From Streptomyces shenzhenensis (GTDB taxonomy: Bacteria > Actinomycetota > Actinomycetes > Streptomycetales > Streptomycetaceae): a stretch of DNA of 64,000 nucleotides. The first letter of the stretch is position 1. Each line of letters starts with the position of its first letter. The notes under the pieces are model-generated. The model was given only the letters and a program-made list of their open reading frames with translations, made no database searches and had not been told where the DNA came from. Both the position numbers and the translations under genes were made by a program. The stretch lies in NCBI RefSeq assembly GCF_003688995.1, contig NZ_PENI01000026.1, forward strand, positions 1 to 64,000. The letters run 5' to 3'. Below, piece by piece: positions 33,245 to 42,812 of this stretch.

Positions 33245-34771
33245 ATGTTTCATCTGCGCTCCAGACGCCGGCTCGGCCTCGCCGTGCCGGTCGTGCTCTC
33301 GCTGACCGCGTCGCTCGGCTTCCTGCCGTCGGCGGCGTCGGCTGCCCCGGCGGCGGCATCGGCGGCCCGGGCGGCGGACGGTCCGGCACTGGCGTACGTC
33401 GTCAACACCACGACGGACCATCGCACCATCGCGTCGGTGCGGAAGGCGGTGGCCGCGAACGGCGGCAGCATCGTCGCGACGTACGACCGGATCGGCGTGA
33501 TCGTGGTCCATTCGTCGAACCCCGGCTTCGGCCGCACGATGCGCGCCGTGCTCGGGGTGCAGTCGGCCGGCGCCACCCGCACCGCGCCGCTCAGCGCCGC
33601 GGGCACCACCGACGAGGGCGCCGTTCAGGTCCTGTCGAAGGCGGAGGCCGCGAGCCTCGCGCAGCGCTCGGCCCCGGGCCAGGAGCCCCTGGAGGCCGAC
33701 CAGTGGGACCTGCGGGCGATCGGCGCCGACAAGGCCGCGCGGATCGATCCCGGCAGCAGGTCGGTGACCGTGGGCGTCATCGACACGGGCGTCGACGACA
33801 CGCACCCGGACATCGCCCCGAACTTCTCGGCCGCGCAGTCCGCGAACTGTGTGAGTGGCAAGGCGGACACGACGTACGGCGCCTGGCGGCCGGTGGACGC
33901 GGACCACTACCACGGCACGCATGTGGCGGGCGAGATAGCCGCGGCCCGCAACGGAACAGGCGTCGCGGGTGTCGCGCCCGGCGTGCGGGTCGCGAGCATC
34001 ACCGTCGCACAGCCCGACTCGACGCAGCTGTTCTACCCGGAGAGCGTCGTGTGCGCCTTCGTCTTCGCCGCAGACCACGGCGTGGAGATCACCAACAACA
34101 GCTACTACGTCGATCCGTGGCTGTACAACTGCATGGACGACCCCGATCAGCGGGCCATCGTCGACGCGGTCAACAGGGCCCAGCTGTACGCGCAGCGCAA
34201 GGGCACGCTCAATGTCGCCTCGGCGGGCAACTCCAACGACGACCTGGACGCGCGCGCCCTCGTCGACGACTCGAGCCCCGACGACTCGACCCCGGTGCCG
34301 CGCACCGTCGACCCGCACCGGTGCTTCGACGTGCCGACCCAGCTGCCGGGCGTGGTCACCGTCAGCGCGACCGGCGTCAAGGGCGCCAAGTCGTACTACT
34401 CCAGCTACGGCAAGGGCGTCGTCGACGTGGCCGCCCCCGGCGGCGACCGGTACCAGATCCCGGACACGCCGTCGCAGAACGGCCGGATCCTCTCCACGCT
34501 GCCGAACAACCAGTACGGCTTCCTCCAGGGCACCTCGATGGCCTCCCCGCACGTGGCCGCGGTGGCCGCGCTGCTGAAGTCCACCCACCCGCGCGCGACC
34601 CCGGCCCGGCTGCAGGCGCTGCTCAAGGCCCAGGCGGACAACCCCGGATGCCCGGCCGACCCGTACGACGGGGACGGCGACGGCGTCGTGGACGCGACCT
34701 GCGTCGGCGGCAAGCACGTCAACGGCTTCTACGGGTCCGGCATCGTCAACGCGCTCCGCGCGGTCCGCTGA
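33245..34771 (+). CDS. Secreted subtilisin-like S8 protease, copy 1
   Basis: This 508-aa exported protease has a signal peptide at about 1-33 (Arg-rich then hydrophobic, cut after ASA), an I9-type prodomain at about 48-115 (ALAYVVNTTTDHRTIASVRK .. IGVIVVHSSNPGF) and an S8 catalytic domain with D180 (VIDTGVDDTHPD), H223 (HYHGTHVAGE), oxyanion Asn in SAGN and S431 (GTSMASPHV). A C-terminal Asp-rich DPYDGDGDGVVD may bind calcium. Copy 2 lies about 110 nt downstream with the same layout, a tandem duplication. GGAGA precedes the ATG. Confidence 0.95.
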   Translation: MFHLRSRRRLGLAVPVVLSLTASLGFLPSAASAAPAAASAARAADGPALAYVVNTTTDHRTIASVRKAVAANGGSIVATYDRIGVIVVHSSNPGFGRTMRAVLGVQSAGATRTAPLSAAGTTDEGAVQVLSKAEAASLAQRSAPGQEPLEADQWDLRAIGADKAARIDPGSRSVTVGVIDTGVDDTHPDIAPNFSAAQSANCVSGKADTTYGAWRPVDADHYHGTHVAGEIAAARNGTGVAGVAPGVRVASITVAQPDSTQLFYPESVVCAFVFAADHGVEITNNSYYVDPWLYNCMDDPDQRAIVDAVNRAQLYAQRKGTLNVASAGNSNDDLDARALVDDSSPDDSTPVPRTVDPHRCFDVPTQLPGVVTVSATGVKGAKSYYSSYGKGVVDVAAPGGDRYQIPDTPSQNGRILSTLPNNQYGFLQGTSMASPHVAAVAALLKSTHPRATPARLQALLKAQADNPGCPADPYDGDGDGVVDATCVGGKHVNGFYGSGIVNALRAVR

Positions 34772-34878
34772 CGCCTGTTTCCCGCTGCGCCCCACGTCGC
34801 AGTCTCCCCCCCCCACGTCAGGATTCCCGCACGGCACGCTCGTATCTCATACAGCGAACGAACTGGAGACACAGACAT

Positions 34879-36408
34879 ATGACCGCACCCAAGCCGCGCC
34901 ACGTCCGCGCCCTGTCGATCCCGGTCGGGATGGCCATGGCCACGGCCCTCGCGTTCCTGCCGAACGTCACCGCGTCCGCCGCGGACGCCACGACCACGGC
35001 CGCGGCCGCCGCCTCGGGTGACGCGACCTCGCTCAGCTTCGTCGTCAACGTCCGCCCGGGACCCGGCACTTCGAAGCAGGTGCAGAAGGCCATCGGCCGG
35101 GCCGGCGGCACGGTGGTGACCTCGTACGACCAGATCGGCGTGATCGTCGTCCACTCGTCGAACCCCGACTTCGCCAAGACCATCCGCACGGTGCGCGGCG
35201 TCGAGTCGGCCGGTGCCACGCGCAACGCGCCGCTGCCCGCGCAGTCGACCACGGACGTCGGCACCCCGAAGGTGCTCAGCGCCGAGGAGGTCGCCGAGGC
35301 GCAGGCAGTCGACGGTCAGGACCCGCTGGAGCCCCTGCAGTGGGACCTGCCCGCCATCAAGGCGGACAAGGCGCACGAGAAGACCCTCGGCAGCCCGAAG
35401 GTGACCGTCGCCGTCATCGACACCGGCGTGGACGACACCCACCCCGACATCGCGCCCAACTTCGACCGGCGGGCCTCCGTCAACTGTGTGACGGGCAAGC
35501 CGGACACGACCGACGGCGCCTGGCGGCCCAGCGCGTCCGAGAGCCCGCACGGCACGCATGTCGCCGGCGAGATCGCGGGCGCCAAGAACGGCGTGGGCAT
35601 GACGGGCGTGGCGCCGGGCGTCAAGGTGTCCGGCATCAAGGTCTCCAACCCGAACGGCTACTTCTACACGGAGGCCGTGGTCTGCGGCTTCGTGTGGGCG
35701 GCCGAGCACGGCGTCGACGTGACCAACAACAGCTACTACACCGACCCGTGGTACTTCAACTGCAAGAACGACCCGGACCAGAAGGCCCTCGTGGAGGCGG
35801 TCGGCCGGGCCTCCCGGTACGCGGAGAAGAAGGGCACGGTCAACGTCGCCGCGGCGGGCAACGAGAACTACGACCTCGCGGCCGACTCGATCACCGACCC
35901 GGTCTCGCCCAACGACGGCACCCCGTCCGACCGGGTGATCGACCCCTCCAAGTGCTATGACATACCGACTCAGTTGCCGGGTGTCGTGACCGTCGCGGCC
36001 ACCGGCGCGAAGGGCATCAAGTCCTCCTTCTCCAACCACGGCCTCGGAGTCATCGACATCGCCGCGCCCGGCGGCGACTCGACCGCCTACCAGACGCCTG
36101 AGCCCCCGGCGACCAGCGGTCTGATCCTGGGCCCGCTGCCCGGCGGCAGGTGGGGCTACATGGCCGGCACCTCGATGGCCAGCCCGCACGTCGCGGGTGT
36201 CGCCGCACTGATCAAGTCCACCCACCCGCACGCCTCGCCGGCCCTGGTCAAGGCGCTGCTGTACGCCGGCGCCACCGCCACGCCGTGCACCGACCCGTAC
36301 GACATCAACGGCGACGGCAAGATCGACGCGGTGTGCGAGGGCTCGACGAACCACAACGGCTTCTACGGCTGGGGCACGGCGAACGCCCTGGCCGCCGTGA
36401 CGAAGTGA
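34879..36408 (+). CDS. Secreted subtilisin-like S8 protease, copy 2
   Basis: This 509-aa paralogue of copy 1 has a signal peptide at about 1-35, a prodomain at about 50-120 (SLSFVVNVRPGPGTSKQVQK) and catalytic D181 (VIDTGVDDTHPD), H224 (SPHGTHVAGE) and S432 (GTSMASPHV). The DPYDINGDGKIDAV tail is calcium-like. The signal peptides and prodomains differ more than the catalytic domains, as expected after an old duplication. The ATG at 34879 follows GGAG. A strong 16-bp hairpin ends the unit. Confidence 0.95.
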   Translation: MTAPKPRHVRALSIPVGMAMATALAFLPNVTASAADATTTAAAAASGDATSLSFVVNVRPGPGTSKQVQKAIGRAGGTVVTSYDQIGVIVVHSSNPDFAKTIRTVRGVESAGATRNAPLPAQSTTDVGTPKVLSAEEVAEAQAVDGQDPLEPLQWDLPAIKADKAHEKTLGSPKVTVAVIDTGVDDTHPDIAPNFDRRASVNCVTGKPDTTDGAWRPSASESPHGTHVAGEIAGAKNGVGMTGVAPGVKVSGIKVSNPNGYFYTEAVVCGFVWAAEHGVDVTNNSYYTDPWYFNCKNDPDQKALVEAVGRASRYAEKKGTVNVAAAGNENYDLAADSITDPVSPNDGTPSDRVIDPSKCYDIPTQLPGVVTVAATGAKGIKSSFSNHGLGVIDIAAPGGDSTAYQTPEPPATSGLILGPLPGGRWGYMAGTSMASPHVAGVAALIKSTHPHASPALVKALLYAGATATPCTDPYDINGDGKIDAVCEGSTNHNGFYGWGTANALAAVTK

Positions 36409-36413
36409 CACCG

Positions 36414-36464
36414 GGCACAGGCGGGCGGCGACCGGCACACCGGTCCGGGCCGCCCGCCTGTGCC
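36414..36464 (+). terminator. Long hairpin terminator after the protease pair
   Basis: GGCACAGGCGGGCGGC (36414-36429) and GCCGCCCGCCTGTGCC (36449-36464) are perfect 16-bp arms around a loop that itself contains ACCGG/CCGGT. Confidence 0.8.
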
Positions 36465-36540
36465 GCTGTCCGCTCCCGGTGGACGGGGTGCCCGAATCAC
36501 CACCGGCCCGCATCGATCCCCCGTAACTCCTGCATCACTC

Positions 36541-36553
36541 CTGCATAGTGCAG
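36541..36553. promoter_or_regulatory. Palindrome at the CoA-transferase start
   Basis: CTGCA-TAG-TGCAG is a perfect inverted repeat ending 2 nt before the ATG at 36556. CTCCTGCAT occurs twice in a row just upstream (36527-36548). It may be an operator covering the start of a short-leader transcript. Confidence 0.4.
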
Positions 36554-36555
36554 TC

Positions 36556-37935
36556 ATGACTGACATCGCGTTCGCCTGGGCGGCGCTCGGCGGGGATCCG
36601 GCTCTCGTATCGCGTGTGTCGACCGTCGTGCGGCGGGGAGCGCTCGACGCCCGGCTGCCGGTGCGGGAGCTGGCGCGGGCCTGTGTGGGGGTGTGCGCGC
36701 TGGCCGCCGCCGAGCTGGGGGCGCGGCGGGCCGGGCTCGCCGAGGTGCCCGCGGTCCGGGTCGACGACGGTGCGGTGGCGACCGCCTTCCACAGCGAGCG
36801 GCTCCTGCGGATCGACGGGCGGGCACCGGTCGCTTTCGCGCCGCTGTCCCGGTTCTGGCGGACCGCGGACGGCTGGGTGCGCACCCACGCCAACTACCCC
36901 CACCACCGCAGGCGGCTCCTGGGCGCGCTGGAACTCCCGGCGGACGCCGCCGTGGAGCGGGTCGCCGCCGCGCTCGCCGAGCGGTCCGCGACGGACGTGG
37001 AGGAGCGCGTGTACGCGGCCGGCGGCCTCGCCGTCGCACTGCGCACGCCCGCGCAGTGGGCCGCGCACGAGCAGGCCGCCGAGGTGTCCCGGCGTCCGCT
37101 GGCCGAACGCGGCACGACCGGCCCGGCCCACGCGCGCGTGCTCCGGCCCCTGGCGGCTTCTCCCCTGCTCCCGGCCGCCGGGCTGCGCGTGCTGGACCTG
37201 ACCCGGGTCATCGCGGGCCCGGTCGGCACCCGCACCCTCGCGCTGCTCGGCGCGGACGTGCTGCGCGTGGACCCGCCGTGGCTGCCGGAACTCCCCGACC
37301 AGCACGCCGACACCGGCTTCGGGAAGCGGTCGGCGACGCTGGACCTGCGGACCGGCCGCGAGACCTTCGAGGAACTGCTGGGCCGGGCCGACGTCGTGGT
37401 CACCGGCTACCGGCCGGGCGCCCTGGACCGGTTCGGGCTCTCCCCGCACGCACTGGCCGAGCGGCGGCCGGGGCTGGTCGTGGCGCAGGTGTCCGCGTGG
37501 GGCGCGTACGGGCCGTGGGGCGGGCGGCGCGGCTTCGACAGCCTGGTGCAGGTCGCGACCGGCATCGCGGCGGTCGAGGGCACGGCGGGACGGCCCGGCG
37601 CGCTGCCCGCGCAGGCCCTGGACCACGGCACCGGCTATCTGCTGGCCGCCGCCGTGCTGCGGGCGCTGACCGAGCGGTCGTACGACGGCCGGGGCCGGTT
37701 CGTGCGGCTGGCGCTGGCCCGGACCGCGGACTGGCTGACCGGCGGGGTGGAGCGGGACGCGCCGGGCGACGCGGCACAGGACGCCGACGACGGCACCCCA
37801 CCCCGACTCATCGAGCGGGACAGCGCCCTCGGACGGCTGCGGTACGCCCCACCGGCGCTCTCCTTCACCGACGGCCCGGCCGACTGGCCCCGCCCGCCCG
37901 GTCCCTGGGGGACGGACGCACCGCGCTGGGCCTGA
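36556..37935 (+). CDS. CoA-transferase family III protein
   Basis: This 459-aa protein resembles a permuted or two-domain CoA-transferase III. The N-terminal half (about 1-200) looks like the family's second half (FAPLSRFWRTADGWVRTHAN, EERVYAAGGLAVALRTPAQW). The C-terminal half (about 210-459) carries VLDLTRVIAGPVGTRTLALL, the entry motif, and LDHGTGYLLAAAVLRAL, near the usual catalytic Asp. It moves CoA between carboxylic acids by a single-displacement mechanism; the substrate is unknown. A palindrome overlaps its start. Confidence 0.88.
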   Translation: MTDIAFAWAALGGDPALVSRVSTVVRRGALDARLPVRELARACVGVCALAAAELGARRAGLAEVPAVRVDDGAVATAFHSERLLRIDGRAPVAFAPLSRFWRTADGWVRTHANYPHHRRRLLGALELPADAAVERVAAALAERSATDVEERVYAAGGLAVALRTPAQWAAHEQAAEVSRRPLAERGTTGPAHARVLRPLAASPLLPAAGLRVLDLTRVIAGPVGTRTLALLGADVLRVDPPWLPELPDQHADTGFGKRSATLDLRTGRETFEELLGRADVVVTGYRPGALDRFGLSPHALAERRPGLVVAQVSAWGAYGPWGGRRGFDSLVQVATGIAAVEGTAGRPGALPAQALDHGTGYLLAAAVLRALTERSYDGRGRFVRLALARTADWLTGGVERDAPGDAAQDADDGTPPRLIERDSALGRLRYAPPALSFTDGPADWPRPPGPWGTDAPRWA

Positions 37936-38069
37936 GCGCACCGGGGCGCACGGGGCGCGGGCGGCGGGGCGGGGTGAAGTGGCCGGGAACGTACGGGCGG
38001 ACGGAGGTCCCTTCGTCGGCTGCTTTCCCCGGCTTGCTCCCGTTCGGGGCGGCTGGCGAAGATCCGGGG

Positions 38070-39086
38070 GTGACATCGATACGACCGACCGCCGAGGCGG
38101 ACGGCACGCGGGGCACCGGCCGCCGGACCGGGACGCGCCGGGCCGCCGCCGTGCTGGCCCTGCTGGCGCCGGCCGCGCTGATACCCCTGCTGGGACCGTC
38201 CGCCGCGCTGCACGGCACCGGGGAGGCCGCCGCCCCGGGCGCCGGCGGCATAGCCCTGCTGCGGACGGTGCTGTTCGCCGCCTTGTGCGTACCGGTGGGC
38301 GAGCTGTTCGTGAACCGGCTGGCCCGTGGGCTGCCGGGCGCGCCGTCCGACGCTCCCCGCAGCTGGGCGCCGTACGCGGCCGTCGCCGGTTTCCTCGCCG
38401 CGCTCGGGCTCGCCTCGGTCGTGGCGACCGGCAACCTGGTGCCGCACAGCCCCTCCCAGATCGACATCGGCGGCCTCTACGGCACCCGGGACGGCGCGCT
38501 CGCCCTGCTGGAGGTCAACGCGTTCGTCCTGGCCGGGCTGTGCGCCCTGGGCCGCCGGCCCGGCCGCCAGTTCTGGCCGCTGGCCGCGGTCGTCTGCGCG
38601 GAGGCGCTGCGCGCTCACCCGACGACCGAGCACACCCCGCTGATCGGTACGGGCCTGACCCTCGTGCATCTGACGTCCGCGGCGCTGTGGACCGGCGGCC
38701 TGCTGCACGCGCTGCGCACGCTGCGGCTGTGGCGCCGGGCCGGCGCCGGCGCGGCGGGCGCCGGGCTGCTGGGGCGCTACGCGCGCGTGGCCACCGGCCT
38801 GCTCGCGGCGGTCACCGCCACGGGCGTGTGGAGCACCCTGCGCCGGATGCCCGCGGACACGGTGCTGCCCCAGCTGACGGAGACGGCCTACGGGCGCACC
38901 CTGCTGGCCAAGGTGATCCTGGTGGCCGCCGTCGCCGTGCTCGCCCTGTGGGCGCGGATCCGGCTGCGCCGGGCGCCCGACCCGCTGACCGCGTACGTAC
39001 CCGCGCGGGGTGAGGTGATCGTTCTCGGGGTGGCGGTCGCGGTGTCGGGGCTGCTGACCGCGCTGCCGCTGCCGATCCGCTGGTGA
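38070..39086 (+). CDS. CopD-family membrane protein
   Basis: This 338-aa protein has about eight helices and the CopD-like core (LVHLTSAALWTGGLLHALRT, VTATGVWSTLRRM, TAYGRTLLAKVILV). CopD proteins are linked to copper handling in the membrane. No CopC or copper chaperone gene is adjacent, so the metal role is inferred. The GTG at 38070 is the best fit; it is preceded by GGGG but has no strong ribosome site. Confidence 0.85.
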   Translation: MTSIRPTAEADGTRGTGRRTGTRRAAAVLALLAPAALIPLLGPSAALHGTGEAAAPGAGGIALLRTVLFAALCVPVGELFVNRLARGLPGAPSDAPRSWAPYAAVAGFLAALGLASVVATGNLVPHSPSQIDIGGLYGTRDGALALLEVNAFVLAGLCALGRRPGRQFWPLAAVVCAEALRAHPTTEHTPLIGTGLTLVHLTSAALWTGGLLHALRTLRLWRRAGAGAAGAGLLGRYARVATGLLAAVTATGVWSTLRRMPADTVLPQLTETAYGRTLLAKVILVAAVAVLALWARIRLRRAPDPLTAYVPARGEVIVLGVAVAVSGLLTALPLPIRW

Positions 39087-39145
39087 CCCGGCCTGAGGGC
39101 GAGCCAGGCGGTCCTGACGACGGCTCGGACGGTGGGGGTGACGGC

Positions 39146-40189
39146 TCAGGCGGTGACGAGCACCTTCAGGGCCGTGCGCTCGTCCATCGCCTTGTAGCCC
39201 TCCGGTACGCCCTCCAGACCGACCGTCAGGTCGAAGACGGGCGAGGCGTCGACGGTGCCGTCGAGGACGTCCGGCAGCAGCTCCGGGATGTACGCGCGCA
39301 CCGGTGCGACCCCGCCGCGCAGCGCGATGTTCCGGTCGAACATGACGCCCAGGTCGAGGCCGGTGCCGCTGCCGTGCGGCACGCCGACGTAGCCGATGGC
39401 GCCGCCGTCCCGGGCGATCCGCACGGCCGTCTGCATCGACTGCTCGGTGCCGACCGCCTCGACGACGGCGTGCGCGCCCCGGCCCCGGGTGAGCGCGCGC
39501 ACCGCCTCGACGGCGGCCTCCCCGCGTTCGGCGACGACGTCGGTGGCGCCGAAGCGGCGCGCGAGGTCCGTACGGGCCCGGTGCCGGCCGAGCGCGATGA
39601 TCCGTTCGGCGCCCAGCCGGCGGGCCGCCAGGACGGCGCACAGGCCGACGGCGCCGTCCCCGACGACGGCGACGGTGGCACCGGGGCGGACCCCGGCGCC
39701 GAGGGCGGCGTGGTGGCCGGTGCCGAGGACGTCGGAGAGGGTCACCAAGGCGGACAGCAGTCGGTCGTCGCCGGCCGCGTCCTTGGGCAGCGCCACGAGG
39801 GTGCCGTCGGCGAAGGGCACGCGCACGGCCTCGCCCTGGCCGCCGTCGTAGCCGACGGAGCCCCAGAAGCCGCCGTGCTCGCAGGAGGTGGTCAGGCCCT
39901 CGCGGCAGTAGTCGCAGACGCCGTCGGACCACTTGAAGGGCGCCACCACGAGGTCGCCGCGGCGGACGGTGTCCACCTCGGAGCCGGTCTCCTCGACGAC
40001 GCCCAGGAACTCGTGTCCGATCCGCTGCCCCGGCTGCCGGGGCGCCTCGCCGCGGTAGGCCCACAGGTCGCTGCCGCAGATGCAGGCGCGCAGGACCCGC
40101 ACCACCGCGTCGGTGGGCAGCCGTACGACCGGCTCCGGCACGTTCTCCACGCGGATGTCGTACGGGGCGTGGATGGTGGTGGCGCGCAT
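39146..40189 (-). CDS. Zinc-dependent alcohol dehydrogenase family protein
   Basis: This 347-aa MDR/ADH has catalytic zinc ligands in CICGSD and GHEFLG and the structural zinc site GVCDYCREGLTTSCEHGG (four Cys). The cofactor loop VVGDGAVGLCAVLAA is of NAD(P) type. Its substrate is unknown. The ATG at 40187-40189 follows AAGGA. The next gene on this strand (VIT) is 123 nt upstream. Confidence 0.93.
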   Translation of the reverse strand: MRATTIHAPYDIRVENVPEPVVRLPTDAVVRVLRACICGSDLWAYRGEAPRQPGQRIGHEFLGVVEETGSEVDTVRRGDLVVAPFKWSDGVCDYCREGLTTSCEHGGFWGSVGYDGGQGEAVRVPFADGTLVALPKDAAGDDRLLSALVTLSDVLGTGHHAALGAGVRPGATVAVVGDGAVGLCAVLAARRLGAERIIALGRHRARTDLARRFGATDVVAERGEAAVEAVRALTRGRGAHAVVEAVGTEQSMQTAVRIARDGGAIGYVGVPHGSGTGLDLGVMFDRNIALRGGVAPVRAYIPELLPDVLDGTVDASPVFDLTVGLEGVPEGYKAMDERTALKVLVTA

Positions 40190-40312
40190 GGCGGAGGTCC
40201 TTCGGGTGCGGTGCGGGTGTGGTGCGCCCGGGAGTGATCGAGCCCACTTCACGGTACGTCGTCCACCCGCCCGCCGGCGTCGGGCGGCCCCGCGCGTCGG
40301 CCGGCGTACGGG

Positions 40313-41032
40313 TCAGACCCCGACCGCCCCGAGCAGTGTTCCGACCGCGTAGGTGACGCCCATGGCCAGGGCTCCGCCGGCCACGTTCCGCAGCACCGCG
40401 CGGCCGGGGGCCGCCGCGCCCAGCCGGGCGCTGCTCCAACCGGTCAGCACCAGGGAGGCCAGGACGGCCGCCACGGTGACCGGGAGCCGCCGGTCCGCGG
40501 GCAGCAGCACGATGGCGAGCAGCGGCAGCAGCGCGCCGACCGTGAAGGCCAGGAAGCTCGCCCACGCCGCGTGCCAGGGATTGCTCAGCTCGTCCGGGTC
40601 GATCCCCAGTTCCACGCGCGCGTGGGCCCGCAGCGCGTCCCGCGCGGTGTACTGCTCCGCCGCCTCCCGCGCCACCTCCCGGGACAGCCCGCGCTCCTCC
40701 AGCAGCCCCGTCAGCTCCTCCAGTTCGGCCTGCGGCTGCTCCCTCAACTCCCGCTTCTCCAGGGCCAGAGCGGCCCGCTCCGAGTCCCGCTGGGTCGACA
40801 CGGACACATACTCGCCCGCGGCCATCGACATCGAACCGGCGAGCAGTCCGGCGAGTCCGGCGGTGAGCAGGGCGGCACGGTCGCTCGTCGCCCCGGCCAC
40901 GCCGACGACGAGTCCGGCCGTGGACACGATGCCGTCGTTCGCCCCGAGGACGGCCGCCCGCAGCCAGTTCAGCCGGGAGCCGAGCGCGCCGCCGTGCGGC
41001 TCGTCGTGCGGGGGTTGCGTCGGTTCCGTCAC
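40313..41032 (-). CDS. VIT/CCC1-family metal transporter (DUF125)
   Basis: This 239-aa protein has family blocks LGANDGIVSTAGLVVGVAGA, SMAAGEYVSVSTQRD and five helices, the typical bacterial VIT1-like iron/manganese transporter. A cytoplasmic helical segment (about 80-140) corresponds to the region used for metal binding in VIT proteins. Start choice is weak: the GTG at 41030-41032 lacks a ribosome site (the upstream reads TCCTCC), but it matches orthologue length. Confidence 0.9.
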   Translation of the reverse strand: MTEPTQPPHDEPHGGALGSRLNWLRAAVLGANDGIVSTAGLVVGVAGATSDRAALLTAGLAGLLAGSMSMAAGEYVSVSTQRDSERAALALEKRELREQPQAELEELTGLLEERGLSREVAREAAEQYTARDALRAHARVELGIDPDELSNPWHAAWASFLAFTVGALLPLLAIVLLPADRRLPVTVAAVLASLVLTGWSSARLGAAAPGRAVLRNVAGGALAMGVTYAVGTLLGAVGV

Positions 41033-41254
41033 AGGACGGAGGATCGCACCCCGCGCTCCGGCGCGCCCGCAGCGACGCTCCCGGGCGCCGGGCGCGCAAC
41101 GGCCGTGGCGCGAGCGCACCTTGCCGGCCTGACGCGGCACCAGCGCCCGAACCGTGTGGTACGGGAGGCGAATTGACGCCGGATCCGGTACGACGGGCGG
41201 CGCCGGGAGCCTCGGGGACCGGGCTGTCGGTCCCGGCCCGTATCCTCAGTGACC

Positions 41255-42244
41255 ATGCTCGAAGACCGTACGACCGCAGCGTCCTCCCCCACCCGGTGGC
41301 CGGCCGCGTATCCGAGGGGATACGCGGTCGTTGACGTGGAGACCACCGGCCTGGCCCGGGACGACCGGATCATCTCCGCGGCCGTCTACCGGCTGGACGC
41401 GCACGGCGAGGTCGAGGACCACTGGTACACGCTCGTCAACCCGGAGCGCGATCCGGGCCCGGTGTGGATCCACGGTCTGACGAGCGAGGTACTGACGGAG
41501 GCGCCGCTCTTCGCGGACATCGCGGAGGAGTTCGCCGACCGGCTGGCGGACCGGGTGCTCGTCGCGCACAACGCCGTCTTCGACTGGCAGATGATCGCAC
41601 GCGAGTACGCGCGCGCGAAGCGCGAGGCGCCGGTGCGTCAGCGGCTGTGCACGATCGCGCTGTCCAAGGAGCTGGGGCTGCCGCTGCCCAACCACAAGCT
41701 GGAGTCGCTGGCGGCGCACTTCGGCGTCGTACAGCGGCAGGCGCACCACGCGCTGGACGACGCGCGCGTGCTCGCGGAGGCCTTCCGGCCCAGCCTGCGG
41801 GCCGCGGCACAGGGTGATGTCCGCCTGCCGCTGCTGGAGTGCCGGCCGCTGACCGAGTGGAACGACACGCCCGCGCCGCGGATCGGCCGGCAGGCGGGCG
41901 GCGGCTACGGGCCGAGCAGTTGGCGTCCCGCCCGCAGGCGGCCCGCGTGCCCCTACCCCAACCCGGGGCGCTGGGAGGTGGGCGGACGGCTCAAGCAGGG
42001 CATGCGGGTCGCGTTCTCCGGGGACACGTCGGTCGACCGGGAGCTGCTGGAGGACCGGGCGACCGAGGCCGGGCTGCATGTGGCGACGAGCCTGTCCCGC
42101 GTGACCAGCCTGCTGGTCACGAACGACCCCGACTCGGGCACCTCGAAGGTGGTCAAGGCCCGGCAGTACGGGACACCGGTGATCGACGAGGCGGCATTCG
42201 GCCAGCTACTGAGAGACGTGGAACCGGCGCCCCCACGGCAGTGA
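41255..42244 (+). CDS. DEDDh 3'-5' exonuclease with C-terminal BRCT domain
   Basis: This 329-aa protein is related to the DnaQ/epsilon exonuclease. Motifs: VVDVETTGL (ExoI: D, E), LVAHNAVFDW (ExoII: D) and AHHALDDARVL (ExoIII: H, D). A BRCT domain follows (about 245-325, GMRVAFSGDTSVDRELLEDR .. TSLLVTNDP), a fusion seen in actinobacterial repair exonucleases. The ATG at 41255 is preceded by TATCCT (41241-41246), probably near-leaderless. A GTG at 41249 is also in frame. Confidence 0.93.
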   Translation: MLEDRTTAASSPTRWPAAYPRGYAVVDVETTGLARDDRIISAAVYRLDAHGEVEDHWYTLVNPERDPGPVWIHGLTSEVLTEAPLFADIAEEFADRLADRVLVAHNAVFDWQMIAREYARAKREAPVRQRLCTIALSKELGLPLPNHKLESLAAHFGVVQRQAHHALDDARVLAEAFRPSLRAAAQGDVRLPLLECRPLTEWNDTPAPRIGRQAGGGYGPSSWRPARRRPACPYPNPGRWEVGGRLKQGMRVAFSGDTSVDRELLEDRATEAGLHVATSLSRVTSLLVTNDPDSGTSKVVKARQYGTPVIDEAAFGQLLRDVEPAPPRQ

Positions 42245-42790
42245 CCGCGCGATGGACGGTGCGCGGGGCGCCGGTGCGGCGGGCGACTGCGCGCGGTGCG
42301 ACGGACGTCGGTGCGAGGGCGGGTGTCGGGCGACGGTGCGGCAGGCAGCCGACTGCGCACCGCGCCGGATGACGGTGCGCCGGGCGGTCCAGCACACGTC
42401 CGGGGCGCCGTACGACAGGCGGCCTGCTGCACGCCAGGCCTGCGGGTGACAGCGCGACGGACGGCCGACTGCGCACCGGGCGACGGACGTCGGTGCACCG
42501 GGGGTCAGGCGTCGGTGCGGCGGGCGTCGGTGCGGCCGGTGTCAGGCGACGGCGCGACAGCGGAACACCACACGCCCGGGCTGCCGTACGACGGGCGGCC
42601 GACTGCGTACCGGGCGACGGACGACGGTGCGGCGGGCGACGGGCGGAGGTACGCCGGGGGTCAGGCGGCGGGCGGCCCAGTGCGCGTCCGGGCCACCGTG
42701 CGGGAGCCAGCTGCATGCCAGGCCGGCAGGCCGCCGTACGGACGGGTGATTGGCGGGCGACTCGCCCGGCTGTCGCTCGCTCGGGCGACA
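42245..42790 (+). repeat. Degenerate repeat array before the Cys-rich protein
   Basis: About 570 nt without a credible gene are built from repeated GCGACGGACGTCGGTGC-like blocks and longer units sharing GCCGTACGAC.GGCGGCC (near 42411, 42587 and, diverged, 42738; spacings 176 and 151 bp). GGGGGTCAGGCG also recurs. Frames open on both strands but resemble no family. The style is like the arrays at 16282-16880 and 19374-19777. Confidence 0.55.
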
Positions 42791-42812
42791 GTGACCACCC
42801 ACTCTGAGCCCC

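Noticed and set aside
33181..36408. Single 1,075-codon open frame across both protease genes
   Set aside because: Only its second half is coding (34879-36408). The first half lies out of frame over protease copy 1.
37635..41099. Very long minus-strand open frame (over 1,100 codons)
   Set aside because: It is antisense to known genes and lacks family motifs; an artefact of GC-rich codon use.
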